A DNA stretch of 64,000 nt from Buddleja alternifolia (Eukaryota; Streptophyta; Magnoliopsida; Lamiales; Scrophulariaceae): positions 12,078,708-12,142,707 of the forward strand of contig CM033391.1 in NCBI GenBank assembly GCA_019426215.1, read 5' to 3'. This document shows, piece by piece, positions 11,748 through 23,088 of this stretch. Each line of letters starts with the position of its first letter. The stretch's first letter is position 1. Below the pieces are notes generated by a model, which saw only the letters and a list, made by a program, of their open reading frames with translations, searched no databases and was not told the origin of the DNA. Position numbers and translations under genes: made by a program.

Positions 11748-11834
11748 ACACACCAAGTTAGTTTTTTAGGGTGATCACACTTTATCTTTACTCTTTTATA
11801 AAGTGTGAGCACCTTAAAAAAACTAACTTGGTGT
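11748..11834. repeat. Foldback (MITE-like) sequence, 87 bp
   Basis: Two arms of about 37 bp, starting ACACCAAGTTAG and ending CTAACTTGGTGT, pair with few mismatches around a ten-base loop. No target duplication was found. It lies exactly at the left edge of the Tat gag remnant. Confidence 0.6.
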
Positions 11835-13150
11835 CCAACTATCTTGGAAGAGTCCTTGCCACAAGAGAAGATGATAAGGTACCAGAGCCTAAAGAGCGCA
11901 AGCACATGTCTCCCTCAGCCTTCTCAAAATATACCCCGCACACACTTCCGCTGAAAAAAGTTTTGTCCATGGCTGAGCAACAGGGCATAGTTCAATAGCT
12001 TAGGAGGATGAAGGATAATCCTAGTCGTTTGAAATCCAGAAAGTACTGCAGGTTCTACCTAGACAAGGGTCTCACTACTGAAAAATGCCACCATCTACAG
12101 GTGGAGATAGAAAAGCTTATCAAGAGGGGCTAACTACAAGAGGACGTAGAACCACTATCTAGATCAACCCCTCAAGACCTACTGACACTGCGTGGCAGAG
12201 AAGGGGGAGGCAAAGAAAATTCCCCCAGAACAGACATGGATATGAACGCCCCGTTAAATGGAATAATAGGAGTGATTTCAGGAGGCCCCGCAGAGGAAGA
12301 CTCAACAAACTCTAGGAAAGCCTTCCTAAGGGCTGCCACAAGGTTGCATCCGGTAAACACCCTACAGGTGGAACAAATTGACTAGGTAGACACAAACACA
12401 CTAAGCATCGAGTTTGGGGTGAGAGATTTGGAGAACCAGATCCCTCATGAAAGGATGCCTTGGTGATATTGGCAACTATCTCAAACTTGTGGGTTAAAAA
12501 GATTTTAGTGTATAGTGGAAGTTCTGTAGACATAAATTTTTACAATGCCTTTACTCAGCTAGAGGTTGACAATGCACAACTCCAAGGGTCAACACCCCCC
12601 TCACCGGATTCAGAGGTGAAGTAGTGGATGCACTTAGGGAAGTTTCTCTTCCTATATCACTGGGCATATTCGCAGCCCGGTCTACAAATATGGTGGATAT
12701 CCTAGTGATTAAAGCCCCCTCTACATAGAACGTCGTTTTGGCGAGGCTGAGCTTAAATCTTTATCAAGTTGTCATATCCACATTCCACATGAAGATGAAA
12801 TTCCCGACCCCGTCGGGACAGGTGAAGCTATTAAAGATGTGAGGTTAGCAAGAGAATGCTACGCCAGTGCATTGAAAAAACCTAAGAGGAAGCATGACAG
12901 CTCCAATCATGATGACAAAGGGAAGCAAGTCATGATAAATGTGGTATTCCGGAAAAAGGAGAGATCTCTCGCATACCTGAATATAAGATGGAAAGGAGTC
13001 AAGACCCCAGAGCAAGTAGTCAGTGACCTTGAGATGGTCAAATTGACTCAATGGGATATGGATGATATAGGGAGAGTCGATCCCGTAGTCATAACTTATT
13101 GCAAGAATGAAACTCCGGGAACATGCCAAGTGAGAGCCTCAAGTACTTGA
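11835..13150 (+). pseudogene. Tat-like Ty3 gag-protease remnant (left arm)
   Basis: The conceptual product shows a gag block (KYCRFYLDKGLTTEKCHHL then EIEKLIKRG, about 12045-12130), typical of the gag C-terminus of plant Tat/Retand-type Ty3 elements. An aspartic-protease-like region follows (VYSGSSVDINFY at about 12507-12542), then the YASALK and KKPKRKHD blocks. Several stops and frameshifts interrupt it. The catalytic motif reads YSGSS instead of DSGSS, so the protease would be dead even without the stops. The ORF at 12839-13150 is the longest open piece. No reverse transcriptase or integrase follows; 13151-14970 is non-coding. A second, inverted copy lies at 26175-26964. Confidence 0.7.
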
Positions 13151-14970
13151 AAATGTATGAAGAGAGATATGCGAATCACTTGAGATCCAAGGTCATACAA
13201 GAAAACACTTGGCCAAAGGAGTTGTTGCCAACCCCTTTGAAAGATACCTGTGAGTTGGTTAAGCTATGTTGAAGCAACCTAATACCTTCTAGCTAAAGCA
13301 CCAGTGAAAGTCACTACTTGCAACAATCTACGGCTCTCAAGGCTTATAATGGATGACGTTAAAGGAGGCATGGAAAAAGCGATCACAGGGCTCATGTGGC
13401 ACCATTGCCCAGTGTCCCGCACTAAGGTGGGGAGTTCGCCTCCATATCCGGCGAATGGAGCAAAGGCCGTTACACTAAGGGCCATTCAGGTAAAAAGAAG
13501 AGCGACATATTTGGGATATCCCCAACTTAAAAGGCTACTATACCTAAAAAGGCAACAAAAGGTACCAAGAAAAAGTTAATTTATCTTATGCTTTTAATTT
13601 TTACTTCTATTGAACTACTGTTGGCTACGAGCTATGCGCTGAATTAGGAAGCCTTCGAGCACGCCTCCTTCTATGTCACTATGCATGTTGAACAATACAT
13701 GTGTATATGATAATACACATTGGTACTACGATGAATGGTGAACTGTTTAACACATAAATAAGTGTTTCTCAGAACCAACGTTTTTCGACTGAGGCCAAAA
13801 ATCAATTCACAAAAGGTCCCTTCAGAGGTTAATACAGGTGGCAAAATGAAAGCTCCCCAAACTCACGAAGTGTCGATTGAGGCCCTATCGCACACCTTAT
13901 AACCCTTTCAGGAGTATAAGAAAGAGTTTGAGGCTCTAATAAAATAGAAGTCTCCCCTCCCCCTTCAATACAAAAATATGCTACGGATCGAGGTTATACA
14001 TAACAACCTACTATTAGAAGTGATGGTTCATTCCATACGAAAAATGATAATAGCTCGTAATAAATCATCACATAAAACCCTTACTCCTAAATGTTTTACA
14101 CATGGCAAACATATTAAGGAGTGGGGGTCAAGGAGGTGTAGGCTATTGTGTCCAAAATGCTAGAACACGTTATTGAATGGCTGCATAAGCACCCTAACAC
14201 CCTACTAAAGCTACAAGGTAACAAGTGGGAGATACCCATAATATTGCCTCGGGACCACACTAGGGCCGCGAGACAACATGGAATCAACTAAGTAATCAAC
14301 CTAGTACCTTCAACACTGGACAAAAAGTAAAAACTTACCCTTGGCCAAGCAGTAAGTAAGGGAACCCGCAAGAACAATTTATCCTTTTAAGTTTTGTCGT
14401 TCATATGTGCACCCAAGCGTTGAGTAAAGACGCCCGCAAGCACAACCTACCCTTTTAAGTTTTAACGTGCATATGTGCACCCCCCATATATTTTTGCATT
14501 AAATTTAGAATACTTTGAATTTTTGATATACGCCTGCGCATGCAAAACTTATCCTTTATATATCGATTGTTAGTCAACATGTATGTGAAGACATACAAGT
14601 CTATAAGGTAACAAATGATGAGTGATTTAACAACACTCATAAGTGCTCCTCGAGACCAATGATTCTGACTGAAGCCACTCACTCAATATAAAGCCCCTTC
14701 AGAGGTCAATATAAGTGGAACGAGGAAAGCCCCCCGAGCTAACAAAGACCCGGTTGAGGCTTGTCTACCTTATAATCCTTACAGTAGTGTCGAAAGGGAT
14801 TGAGGCTTCACAGAATAATCCCCCTCCAACACACCACTTTAGACCAAGGTTATAAAAATACGACCAATGTGATGATTCACTTCATGCCATAAATAATAAC
14901 ACACATGGCTATTCAAGCCTCTATATAACAGGCCTCCCAATTTTTTTTTTATCAATATAGGAAACTCCTA
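13151..14970 (+). other. Non-coding body of Tat-like element (left arm)
   Basis: No intact domain is seen. The sequence has a close inverted counterpart at about 23802-26174 in the right arm. Short ORFs here (13304-13579, 13978-14163) are also found broken in the other arm and show no known motif. Confidence 0.5.
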
Positions 14971-14985
14971 AGGAGTGAGGGGCAT
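14971..14985 (+). other. Polypurine tract of Tat-like element (left arm)
   Basis: AGGAGTGAGGGGCAT directly precedes the LTR start TGTAACTC. The inverted copy is at 23787-23801. Confidence 0.7.
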
Positions 14986-15369
14986 TGTAACTCTAAATTG
15001 GACGTTGGCTTACAAACCTACCCAACCAATAATACAAAAAGTTGATCACGTTGAGAACCGTCATTCCACTCCTCCAACTTCTCATAATTGAGATAAAAAT
15101 GCATGAATATGTATATAGGGCATATAAGAAAGCCACAAGCCACCCCCCTTACAGACTCCTAAGGTAATAGGCCCCAGGGCACCGCTCCGAAAGAGAGCGC
15201 CTCAAGGCAACATGCCTCGAGGCACACGGCCTCGAGGCACACAGCCTCGAGGCCATGTGCTCGTGTGGCGACCCACTCCCCCCCGATCTATAGGGCCTAA
15301 CGCCCACCATTATTTAACCCCTAAGTATGGATGTTCATATGCCCAACGGGGTGCAAATTTTAAGGTTGG

Positions 15370-15560
15370 TGTTTTCAAAATGCTAGTGTTTTTTAAGGCT
15401 AGTTTTTTCAAAACGCTAGTGTTTTTTAAGCAAGTGACACTCAAGTATAGCAAAATGCTAGCAAAACACTAGTGTTTATTAAGCAACATGCTAGCAAGTG
15501 GCACTTAAGTGTAGCAAAACGCTAGTGTTTTTTAAGCAAAATGCTAGAAAGTGGTGCTCA
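15370..15560. repeat. CTAGTGTTTT minisatellite
   Basis: Imperfect units built from AAAACGCTAGTGTTTTTTAA and AGCAAAATGCTAGCAAGTG alternate here, continue at 17045-17110 after the solo LTR, and recur inverted at 23120-23420. The core AAAACRCTAGYGTTTT is itself nearly palindromic. Confidence 0.7.
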
Positions 15561-15568
15561 ATTATAGT

Positions 15569-17044
15569 TGTCGGTCCCAAGTGGCATACGAAAGCGTCTA
15601 GTTAGGGGGGTTGAATAGACCCCGAAGTCTTTTTCGACTTCAAAAAGTTCGTATTAAAATAGGGTTGGACGCTTGAAAATGTAGGCGCTTGGCTGAGCGT
15701 CTACTCGAAGACTATTTTATAAAGTTAACTTAGACTTCAAGATTTGAATACTAAAACCTGTTAGGTTTAAGGTTCAGTTCTTTAATCAGTGTTAGCACAG
15801 CGGAATGATTTTAAAGTGTTCTCTTTGAGAGATTTAGCGTGACAAGATGTTTCTTAGTTGCTTAGCTTTTGATTGTGTTTACTTTAACAGATTCATGCAA
15901 TGATATGATAATAATGAAATCGACTGTAAAGTAAAGAACACAATATTTGTAAGGTTCATTGGGCTGTGTAATCCTAACTACATCCTTCTTCTCCTCGAAC
16001 ACTCGGAGGCAATCCACTAAGATGATTATCAAAGAATCACATAGAATCTTCTACAAATTAGGGAGAGATGGATATTGATGACTTGAGCTCCTTGGTCACA
16101 CAGATTTCAGTTCCAAGACACTTCTATCCCCTTGCTTATTTCACCCAAAAATATTGCATGTATCCAACTTCGACTTCACACAAATCACGAGGCTTGGATG
16201 GGGTTTTTCTAATGGTTTGTTTGATTTTGGAAAAGTTCAAACAACTTGGAATATCTCAATAGTAATATAGGTTTTTTAGAAAAGAATGTTTGAGATATTG
16301 GTTGACTGTCTCAGGATTTGAAGAAAAGCAAAGAGAATGTTTGCTTGAATATTCTGGCTTTTCTGAGAGTTTGAGTACTTGACACTTCAATGCAACATCA
16401 ATTTGGCTTGTAATATAATGATGTTTTGGCTTGTTCTTGAAGTCCTATTTATAGGCATTTTTGAAAAAAGTGTCCGTTTGACACATGCACAGGCGCGTGT
16501 CTCTCACTTCCGCGAGTGAACAGCTTTTGTCCTTTCTCCTAAAAATCTGTTGCAGACAAAACTTGGTGTTGCGGTCTTTGAATAGTTGACAGTCTAATAG
16601 GGTGGCTTCTCCGTACGTCCTAGAGTGCATATCATATTTAATGCTCTTATCAGCATTTGATGCATTTGAATTAAATGCCAATTGGCAACTAATGAACTGA
16701 GAATATTTCAATTAAACTCCTTCTGGACTTAGAAATAAATTCAGGTGAAATCTTATCTTTAACAGACGCTCATTCAATCTGAATCAATTCTGCCCTTAAA
16801 TCAATTGCTTGATATAGTTTGACGCTTGGACCCTTGGAATCTTCATTCTTCATTCAAACCTCAGACGCTTGAGTCTAAGACTACTTAGCCTAACAGACTA
16901 AAATGAAAAAAAATAAAGCCTATTACAAATCTAACACTCAAAGCTTATACATGATTTCTAATGCTTTCAAACTTACATATTTTGTGGTCTACCTTAGAAT
17001 CCTAATTGTCATCATCGAAACATCTAACAAGAAATTTCCTAACA
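15569..17044 (-). mobile_element. Solo LTR of the SIRE-like copia family
   Basis: A 1,476-bp copy of the LTR found at 53680-55214 and 62712-64000. It runs from TGTCGGTCCCAAGTGGC to TTTCCTAACA on the plus strand, which is the reverse of the element's own sense. It is flanked by ATAGT (15564-15568) and ATAGC (17045-17049), a 5-bp duplication with one change. The uninterrupted site can be seen in the inverted right arm. No internal sequence remains, as expected after LTR-LTR recombination. The 61-64 codon ORFs inside are not genes. Confidence 0.85.
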
Positions 17045-17162
17045 ATAGCAAAACGCTAGTGTTTTTTAAGCAAAATGGTAGCAAGTAACGCTCCAGTATA
17101 ACAAAACACCCGAGAAATGCCCGAGTGGCTAGGACTCTTGGCAGTCATTGTTAGGATTATGC

Positions 17163-17174
17163 CCTCTGATACCA
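17163..17174 (-). other. Copia primer-binding site (left arm)
   Basis: On the minus strand TGGTATCAGAGG follows the LTR end CCCAACA. This is the initiator-Met tRNA primer site common to copia elements. Confidence 0.8.
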
Positions 17175-17175
17175 T

Positions 17176-18257
17176 TGTTGGGTTTCGCAAAAAAATAAAT
17201 TGCACAGCGAAAGTTTTTAAATTAAATCCCAAAGTGAATTCTCAATTTGCATAATTGAACCAAATAACCGCTAAAACGAATAATTACTTACCCGTTGAAG
17301 CGAAGTGGTTGGAGACCTAATTCCACCTTCAAAAATTCAAAACTTGTAGGCCTGTAATCTTCAAGAGCACGTGCAATCCAATCTTCACGAATCCTTGAAA
17401 TCTTTCTTGAATTCTTGATCCGAACAATGAAACTACATTGCCTCTAAATAATCATGTGGATTGATTAGACGAAAAATCCCTTCTTTTCCTCTTAGTGACC
17501 GACGACTAGAGTGTTTAAGAGAGAGCGAGGAGCTTTTTTTTTCTTTCTTACGAGAGTTGTGTGATAACTTGTATCTCATCTAAGTCAAGGAGTCCTTTTA
17601 TTATCACTTGACTTATTGACCAAGACAAACAAAAGAGTCCTCGTTGGGCATCTAAGTGGATGCCCAACGTAACCCTAGGAGCCGTCCAAATGGACGCCCC
17701 CACCTAGCCCAATCCTTCTTTTGTTTTAATTAATTATCTATTTAATTAATAATTCATATATCTAATAAACAAATAAATTAAATAAATAACCAAATTAATT
17801 AGATAAATTAATTCATTAATTTATTTCCTTAAGAAATTCATTAATAATTAATCTTATCTTTATAACTAATCATGTCATCCAATGAGTAATTAATTAACTA
17901 TTTAATTTATCCCATAAATTAAATCTCCCAGAATAAACTAGAAAATCCTTTCATTTTTCTTTATCAATCCTTTAGCACGAATGAAATCGAATGATTGGAT
18001 CATTCCACAAGCTTCCAATCGCAAATACAGTATAAGTATAAACGCTTTGTTCATGTGCCCCAATCAAGTGAGAGTCATGGTTATGTCAAACACATTGAAT
18101 TTGACCATATGTATTAATTATAATAATACGAGATCATTGAGCTCGATTTAGTGCCTCGCACAATCGTCTCTTTTGTTTTGGCCAAGGACTTTGATCTCTA
18201 TTATCTATAATCACATATGATACTTTCTCATTCACTTATAAGAGAACAAATCCAGCA
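17176..18257 (-). repeat. Copia 5' LTR (left arm)
   Basis: On the minus strand the LTR starts TGCTGGATTTG (18257) and ends AAGCCCAACA (17176), about 1,082 bp with TGYTGG..CCAACA ends. A truncated copy lies inverted at 22261-23060. The start is inferred from the terminal motif only, because the other copy lacks this part. Confidence 0.6.
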
Positions 18258-20116
18258 CGCGCGCAGTGGTGTGCGCACAGTGCGCACGGCCTGTCGGGTC
18301 GTGGATCTGGGTCTGAAAATGGGCTGTGAATTTGGGTCAAATTGGTATTTGAGTTTTGGGTAAATTTAATTATCCAGATGGGTCGAAAGAATGATGACCC
18401 GAAATAATTCAAATTAAGCCCAATTGGAAAATTACTTAATTTCGACTTATTAATTGATTTGGGGATAATTTAATTAATTCCAAATGGGTCAATGGATTGG
18501 TGATTTGGACTGAAATTAAAACTAGCCCAATAAAAAATAATAACATGTGCATGTTTTTCTAATTAATTAATTCTGGGCCGCCCAATTAAATTAAATCCAA
18601 GTGGACCAAAAGGATGGTGACTTGGGTTTGATGAAATCGAGCCCAATAAACATTGATTGGAATAAAATTACTTAATTAGAATAATTTTTTATTTTTCTTG
18701 GAGATTAATAATTAATTTATGGGTTAAATATTACTTATTTTTCCTCAACCTGGAAATTACTTAGATATTTGAATAAGAAATATAAATTATTTTTCTTGGA
18801 TGATTAATAATTAATTCTTTACTCAAATAATTTTTTTTCCAATTTATGATGGCTTCAAATCATAATAAAATAAGATTCCATATTTTATATATTCATTTTA
18901 GTTGGATTAATATTATTTTAGTTAAAGGTAGATATACTTAATTTATAATTTTGTGTATCTAAGTCATCTAGTATGACTAGAATGATTTTAATTGAAATAA
19001 CGAATATATATAAATTTGAAATTTTATAAAGGACTTTTTAGTTGGACTAAAATTTTAAATAATCAACATAAGTGTTTTAATATTGCGAGCATGTATTAAA
19101 TGTTGCGAGCGTGTCTTATGTGATGGAGACACCGATCATGGACTTAGGTTTTATTCAATTTACCTTCCTTTTATAGGTTGTAATGCCGAAATTGAGGCTA
19201 TTTATTGCTTTCTTAGAAATAAAGTATAGGTTGTTTGAAAGTATTAAAATAGAATAGTTCAAGAATGGTGGAGACAAGAAGCTCATGAAGATTAGATAGG
19301 TTTTTGTTTTTACCTTTTTGTGATGGCACATTGGCTCGAGCCCTCTAGTAAAACTCCATGATCGAGTGTGATGATTTTATTTATTTAATTCCATAAATAT
19401 TTATATTGATATGCATGTTTATTAATAGTATAAATTATGCATGTTCGATATGTGATAATTGCGCTATATAAATTGATTAGTGTGCAAAGTGAGACCAAAC
19501 ATTAGACAATTTAAATTCCCTCAAATAAATAATACGAAGTTAGTAAAGGATGTGGGACAACCTCGCCTTCCACTAAGCTGATTAAAATTATGATTACTAC
19601 AAATGTGTAATGCTTCCCAGTTATGGGAGTTATGCACTTGGAAAGAATTTAAAATTTTATTAAGTGCATGAAATGCCTTAGTCGAAGCATATTTCACCCC
19701 AGAAATCGGTTAGGTTGCTAGGTGAAATTCAAATGTTAGATTAAAAGAGTTAGTGAGAATGAACTCGGGTAGTTCACGAGCTTAGAAATTGGTTAGGTTG
19801 CGGTTTGGTGAACTATAGGGAAAGGTATTGAAACATTTATTGGATAAATTGATGTTAGACGTCACTTTAAATAATTAATGGGCCAGAAATCGGTTAGGTT
19901 GCAACCCATTTAATTAATTGAGGACCTTATTACCTGTTGTGGAATCGATGCCAATGATGATTTCCTATTTCTACATGAGAGTGTGGGATACAAAAAATGC
20001 AGTAGGAGCCAAGATGAATTTTAAAGTCCTTAATTTTTTTTGGTTAAGTCAATTACAAGTAATCTAATTAATCTGGTTTATTTCTGCAGTTATTTTTTCG
20101 TTTATCTCTCTCAAAT
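18258..20116 (+). mobile_element. LTR/leader region of central copia element
   Basis: AT-rich sequence upstream of the gag start at 20117. I could not find a primer-binding site or define the LTR end. The part nearest gag holds the three hairpins at 19691-19916. No ORF is present. Confidence 0.5.
19691..19916 (+). other. Three leader hairpins with the same loop
   Basis: Hairpin 1: ATTTCACC (19691-19698) pairs with GGTGAAAT (19721-19728). Hairpin 2: TAGTTCAC (19770-19777) pairs with GTGAACTA (19808-19815). Hairpin 3: TAATTAATGGG (19872-19882) pairs with CCCATTTAATTA (19905-19916), with one bulged base. The stems differ completely. The loops all contain AGAAATYGGTTAGGTTGC, and loops 1 and 3 are 22 nt differing at one base. 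They lie about 200-430 nt before gag. Confidence 0.8.
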
Positions 20117-20746
20117 ATGACAAACCCACTTTCAATTCTGCTCGAAAAGAATACCCTTACTGGACCCAATTATGTGGACAAGCTTAGAAAATTGAGGATA
20201 GTCCTCAATATGGAATCTTTAGAATACGTCTTGGAGGCTGATATCTCGGCGGCTCCAACTAGAACACGTGCTAGTGAGAAAGAGGTCCAAGCCCATGAAA
20301 AATGGATCTAGGACGACGTCCGAGTGAGAGGATACATGCTAGTATCTATGACCAATGAACTTCTAAGGTTACATGATAAGATGCCCACTGCAAGAGCTAG
20401 CCTAGCACACCTAGTAAAGCTCTAAGGTGAGCATAGTCGAACTGCACGATATGAGATATTGAAAGAGCTCTTCGGAGCCAAGATGAAAGGAAGTGGAAAG
20501 GTTGGTGATCATGTTCTCAAAATGATATCGAGGATTGAGAAATTAGAAGCCCTCGACTTCACCATGAACGCCACCCTTCAAAAGAGTAAGGGAAAGGCTC
20601 AAGGGTTTTATAAGAGCAAAGGGCCTACAAAGATGGATAGATTTTTGGAGTGCAGTGAGCTTAGCCACTGGAAGATGAACTATCCTAAATTAGGCAAAGG
20701 CGCAAAAGGTATGGAACTCTTCATTTTCCAACTGATTATTCTATGA
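20117..20746 (+). pseudogene. Copia gag, broken (central element)
   Basis: Starts MTNPLSILLEKNTLTGPNYVDK, with the copia gag opening (LTGPNY..W-like). A TAG stops it after 64 codons (20309-20311) but the frame continues with recognisable gag sequence. A second ORF at 20459-20746 covers the later part and a degenerate zinc knuckle (FLECSELSHWKMNYPK), in which the last Cys of CX2CX4HX4C is replaced by Tyr. A deletion between LDFTMNATLQ and KSKGKAQG removes much of the middle. It would not make a working capsid protein. Confidence 0.75.
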
Positions 20747-21294
20747 TCGTTTTTTCTACTTCATGGATTTTGGACTCAGGGGCTAGTACTCATGTATGTT
20801 GTTTGGATCAGGATCTGGAGAGAAGTAGAAAGCTGGGCCAAGAAGAAGTGTTGATCAAAGTAGGCAGTGGGGAAGCGTCTCGGCTACTAAGATTGGATTT
20901 GTTTCTTTGATTTTGAATTTTGGATATTTATTGTTTTAAATAATGTTTTAGTTTTGCTCAACAGGCTTAAGAACATTGTTTTCATTCCTATATTAGTTAA
21001 GATTGGTTATACATTCCATTTTTTTAAATTGAATTGCGACGTTTATTATAGAAATAAAATAGTTGGCAATGCATCTTTAGTTAATGGTTTGTGTTATTTA
21101 AATATCCAAAATTCTTTCGATGTGAATGTTGTAACACATAAACTTGGTAAGCAAGAAGCTAACTTAAGACTCAAGTGGCATCGTAGACTGGGCCATGCTG
21201 TAGAGCACAAGATCCACAAAATGGAAAAAATGGGCTTTTAAGCCCACTAGGGTCGGATTCCTATCCAATATGTGAATCATATCTCTTAGGTAAG
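20747..21294 (+). pseudogene. Copia protease and GAG-pre-integrase remnants
   Basis: STSWILDSGASTHVCC (about 20758-20805) is an intact-looking copia protease active-site motif. The region after it is shifted and full of stops. LKWHRRLGHA (about 21173-21200) is the histidine part of the HHCC zinc-binding domain before integrase. The ORF at 20954-21241 covers the end of this part. Confidence 0.7.
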
Positions 21295-22256
21295 ATGGCT
21301 AGATTTCCCTTCACCGGGAATTTTGAAAGGGCTACTCAAGTCTTAGGATTAGTGCATACTGACGTTTGCGGACCTTTTGGAGAAATGGATCGTGGAGGTT
21401 TCTACTACTTCATCACTTTCACAGACGATCATTCAAGATATGGTCAAGCGTATCTGATGAAGGAAAAGTTTGAATCCTTTGAAAAGTTTAAAAAAGCTTT
21501 AGTAGAAAATCAAATTGGGCAAAATATAAAAACTCTACGTTCAGATCGTGGAGGAGAATATATGAGTGTTGAGTTTGATGAATTCCTTAGACAACAAAGA
21601 ATAATGTTGCCACTAACACCACCAGCGACTCCTCAACTAAATGGAGTAGCCGAGCGTAGGAACCGAACACTGTTGGACATGATAAAGTCCATCCGAATAC
21701 TATTATCCATAGCTGCATACTTAGATTATGAGATTTGGCAAATGGATGTCAAAACTGCTTTTCTAAATGTATTCCTAGAAGAAGACATCTATATGGAACA
21801 GCCAAAAGGTTTTGTATCCGAGATCGATATCCATAAAGTATGTAAACTTGAGAGGTCCATATACAGCCTCAAGCAAGCATCTAGAAGTTGGAATCTTCAT
21901 TTTGATGAAGTAGTAAAGGGATATGGCTTCATCAAGAACGAAGATGAACCCTGTGTCTACAAGAAGACTAGTGGGAGCAAGATTTCTTTCTTAGTACTAT
22001 ATGTGGATGACATTTTACTTATAGGAAATGAATTGGGAATGTTCACCACTATCAAGAAATGGTTTCGAGTACATTTTCTATGAAAGACTTGGGAGAAGCA
22101 ACGTACATTCTAGGAATTCGTATCTATAGAGATAGAACAAATAGAATGATCGGTCTTTCCCAAGCCCTTTACTTAGAAAAGGTCCTAGTACTCATGTATG
22201 CTAGGTGTTACCCACTTCCTTTGGATTCCTCTAATTACCAAATAAAACGAACCTAA
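21295..22256 (+). pseudogene. Copia integrase-reverse transcriptase fusion by deletion
   Basis: The 262-codon ORF 21295-22083 starts in the integrase core with all three acidic positions visible: HTDVCGPF, LRSDRGGEY and NGVAERRNRT. After LLDMIKSI it passes in frame directly into reverse transcriptase (IAAYLDYEIWQMDVKTAFLN). The integrase C-terminus and the first part of reverse transcriptase are deleted, more than 300 residues in a usual copia polyprotein. The YVDD box is intact (LYVDDILLIG). A frameshift at about 22070 leads to 22059-22256 (MKDLGEATYILGI). The reading is cut at about 22256, where a copia LTR begins. RNase H is missing. Confidence 0.8.
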
Positions 22257-22260
22257 AGAG

Positions 22261-23060
22261 TCGCACTAAAGGATTGATAAAGAAAAATGAAAGGAATTTC
22301 TATTTTATTTTGGGAGATTTAATTTATGGGATAAATTAAATAATTAATTAACTACTCATTGGATGAGATGATTAATTATAAAAATAAGATTAATTGTTAA
22401 TTAAGCAATAAATTAATGAATTAATTTCTTAAGGAAATAAATTAATGAATTAATTTATCTAGTTAATTTGGTTATTTTATTTATTTATTGGATATAATAA
22501 ATTATTAATTAAATAGATAATTAATTAAAACAAAAGAAGGGCCAGGCTAGGTGGGGGCATCCATTTGGACGCCTCCTAAGGTTAAGTTGGGCGTCCACTT
22601 GGATGCCCAACGAGGACTCTTTTGTTTGTCTTGGTCAATAAGTCAAGTGATAATAAAAGGACTCCTTGACCTAGATGAGATACAAGTTATCACACAACTC
22701 TCCTAAGAAAGAAAAAAAAACCTCCTCCCTCTCTCTTAAACACTCTAGCCGTCGGTCACTAAGAGAAAAAGAAGGGATTTTTCGTCTAATCAATCCGCGT
22801 GTATGATCGTTGTTCAGATCAAGAATTCAAGAAATATTTCAAGGATTTGTGAAGATTGGATTGCATGTGTTCTTGAAGATTTCAAGCCTACAAGTTTTAA
22901 ATTTTTGAAGGTGGAATTAGGTCTCCAACCACTTCGCTTCAACGGGTAAGTAACTATTCGTTTTAGCGGTTATTCGATTCAATTATGCAAATCAAGAATT
23001 CACTTTGGGATTTAATTTAAAAACTTCCGTTGCGCAATTTATTTTTTGCGAAGCCCAACA
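22261..23060 (+). repeat. Copia 5' LTR, 5'-truncated (right arm)
   Basis: Inverted copy of 17176-17980. It begins at the junction with the central pol fragment, so its first roughly 280 bp are missing, and ends AAGCCCAACA. The primer-binding site TGGTATCAGAGG follows at 23062-23073. Confidence 0.75.
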
Positions 23061-23061
23061 G

Positions 23062-23073
23062 TGGTATCAGAGG
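23062..23073 (+). other. Copia primer-binding site (right arm)
   Basis: TGGTATCAGAGG, complementary to the initiator-Met tRNA end, one base after the LTR. Mirrors 17163-17174. Confidence 0.8.
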
Positions 23074-23088
23074 ACATAATCCTAACAA

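Larger units (their letters stand above)
14986..17147 (+). repeat. Tat-like 3' LTR (left arm), split by solo LTR
   Basis: Begins TGTAACTCTAAATTGG and ends about GGCAGTCA. Without the solo LTR at 15569-17044 and its duplication it is about 680 bp, close to the 698-bp inverted copy at 23089-23786. It contains CCTCGAGGC-type repeats (15200-15260) and a minisatellite of CTAGTGTTTT units (15370-15560, 17045-17110). It ends within the leader of the neighbouring copia element. Confidence 0.65.

Noticed and set aside
15212..15472. 86-codon ORF in GC-rich sequence
   Set aside because: It lies within the Tat LTR across CCTCGAGGC and CTAGTGTTTT repeats; its inverted copy has no matching frame.
17115..17160. 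tRNA-like stretch (GCCCGAGTGGCTAGGACTC)
   Set aside because: It resembles the D arm of a Ser/Leu tRNA, but no anticodon arm, T arm or acceptor stem follows; it lies at an LTR end.
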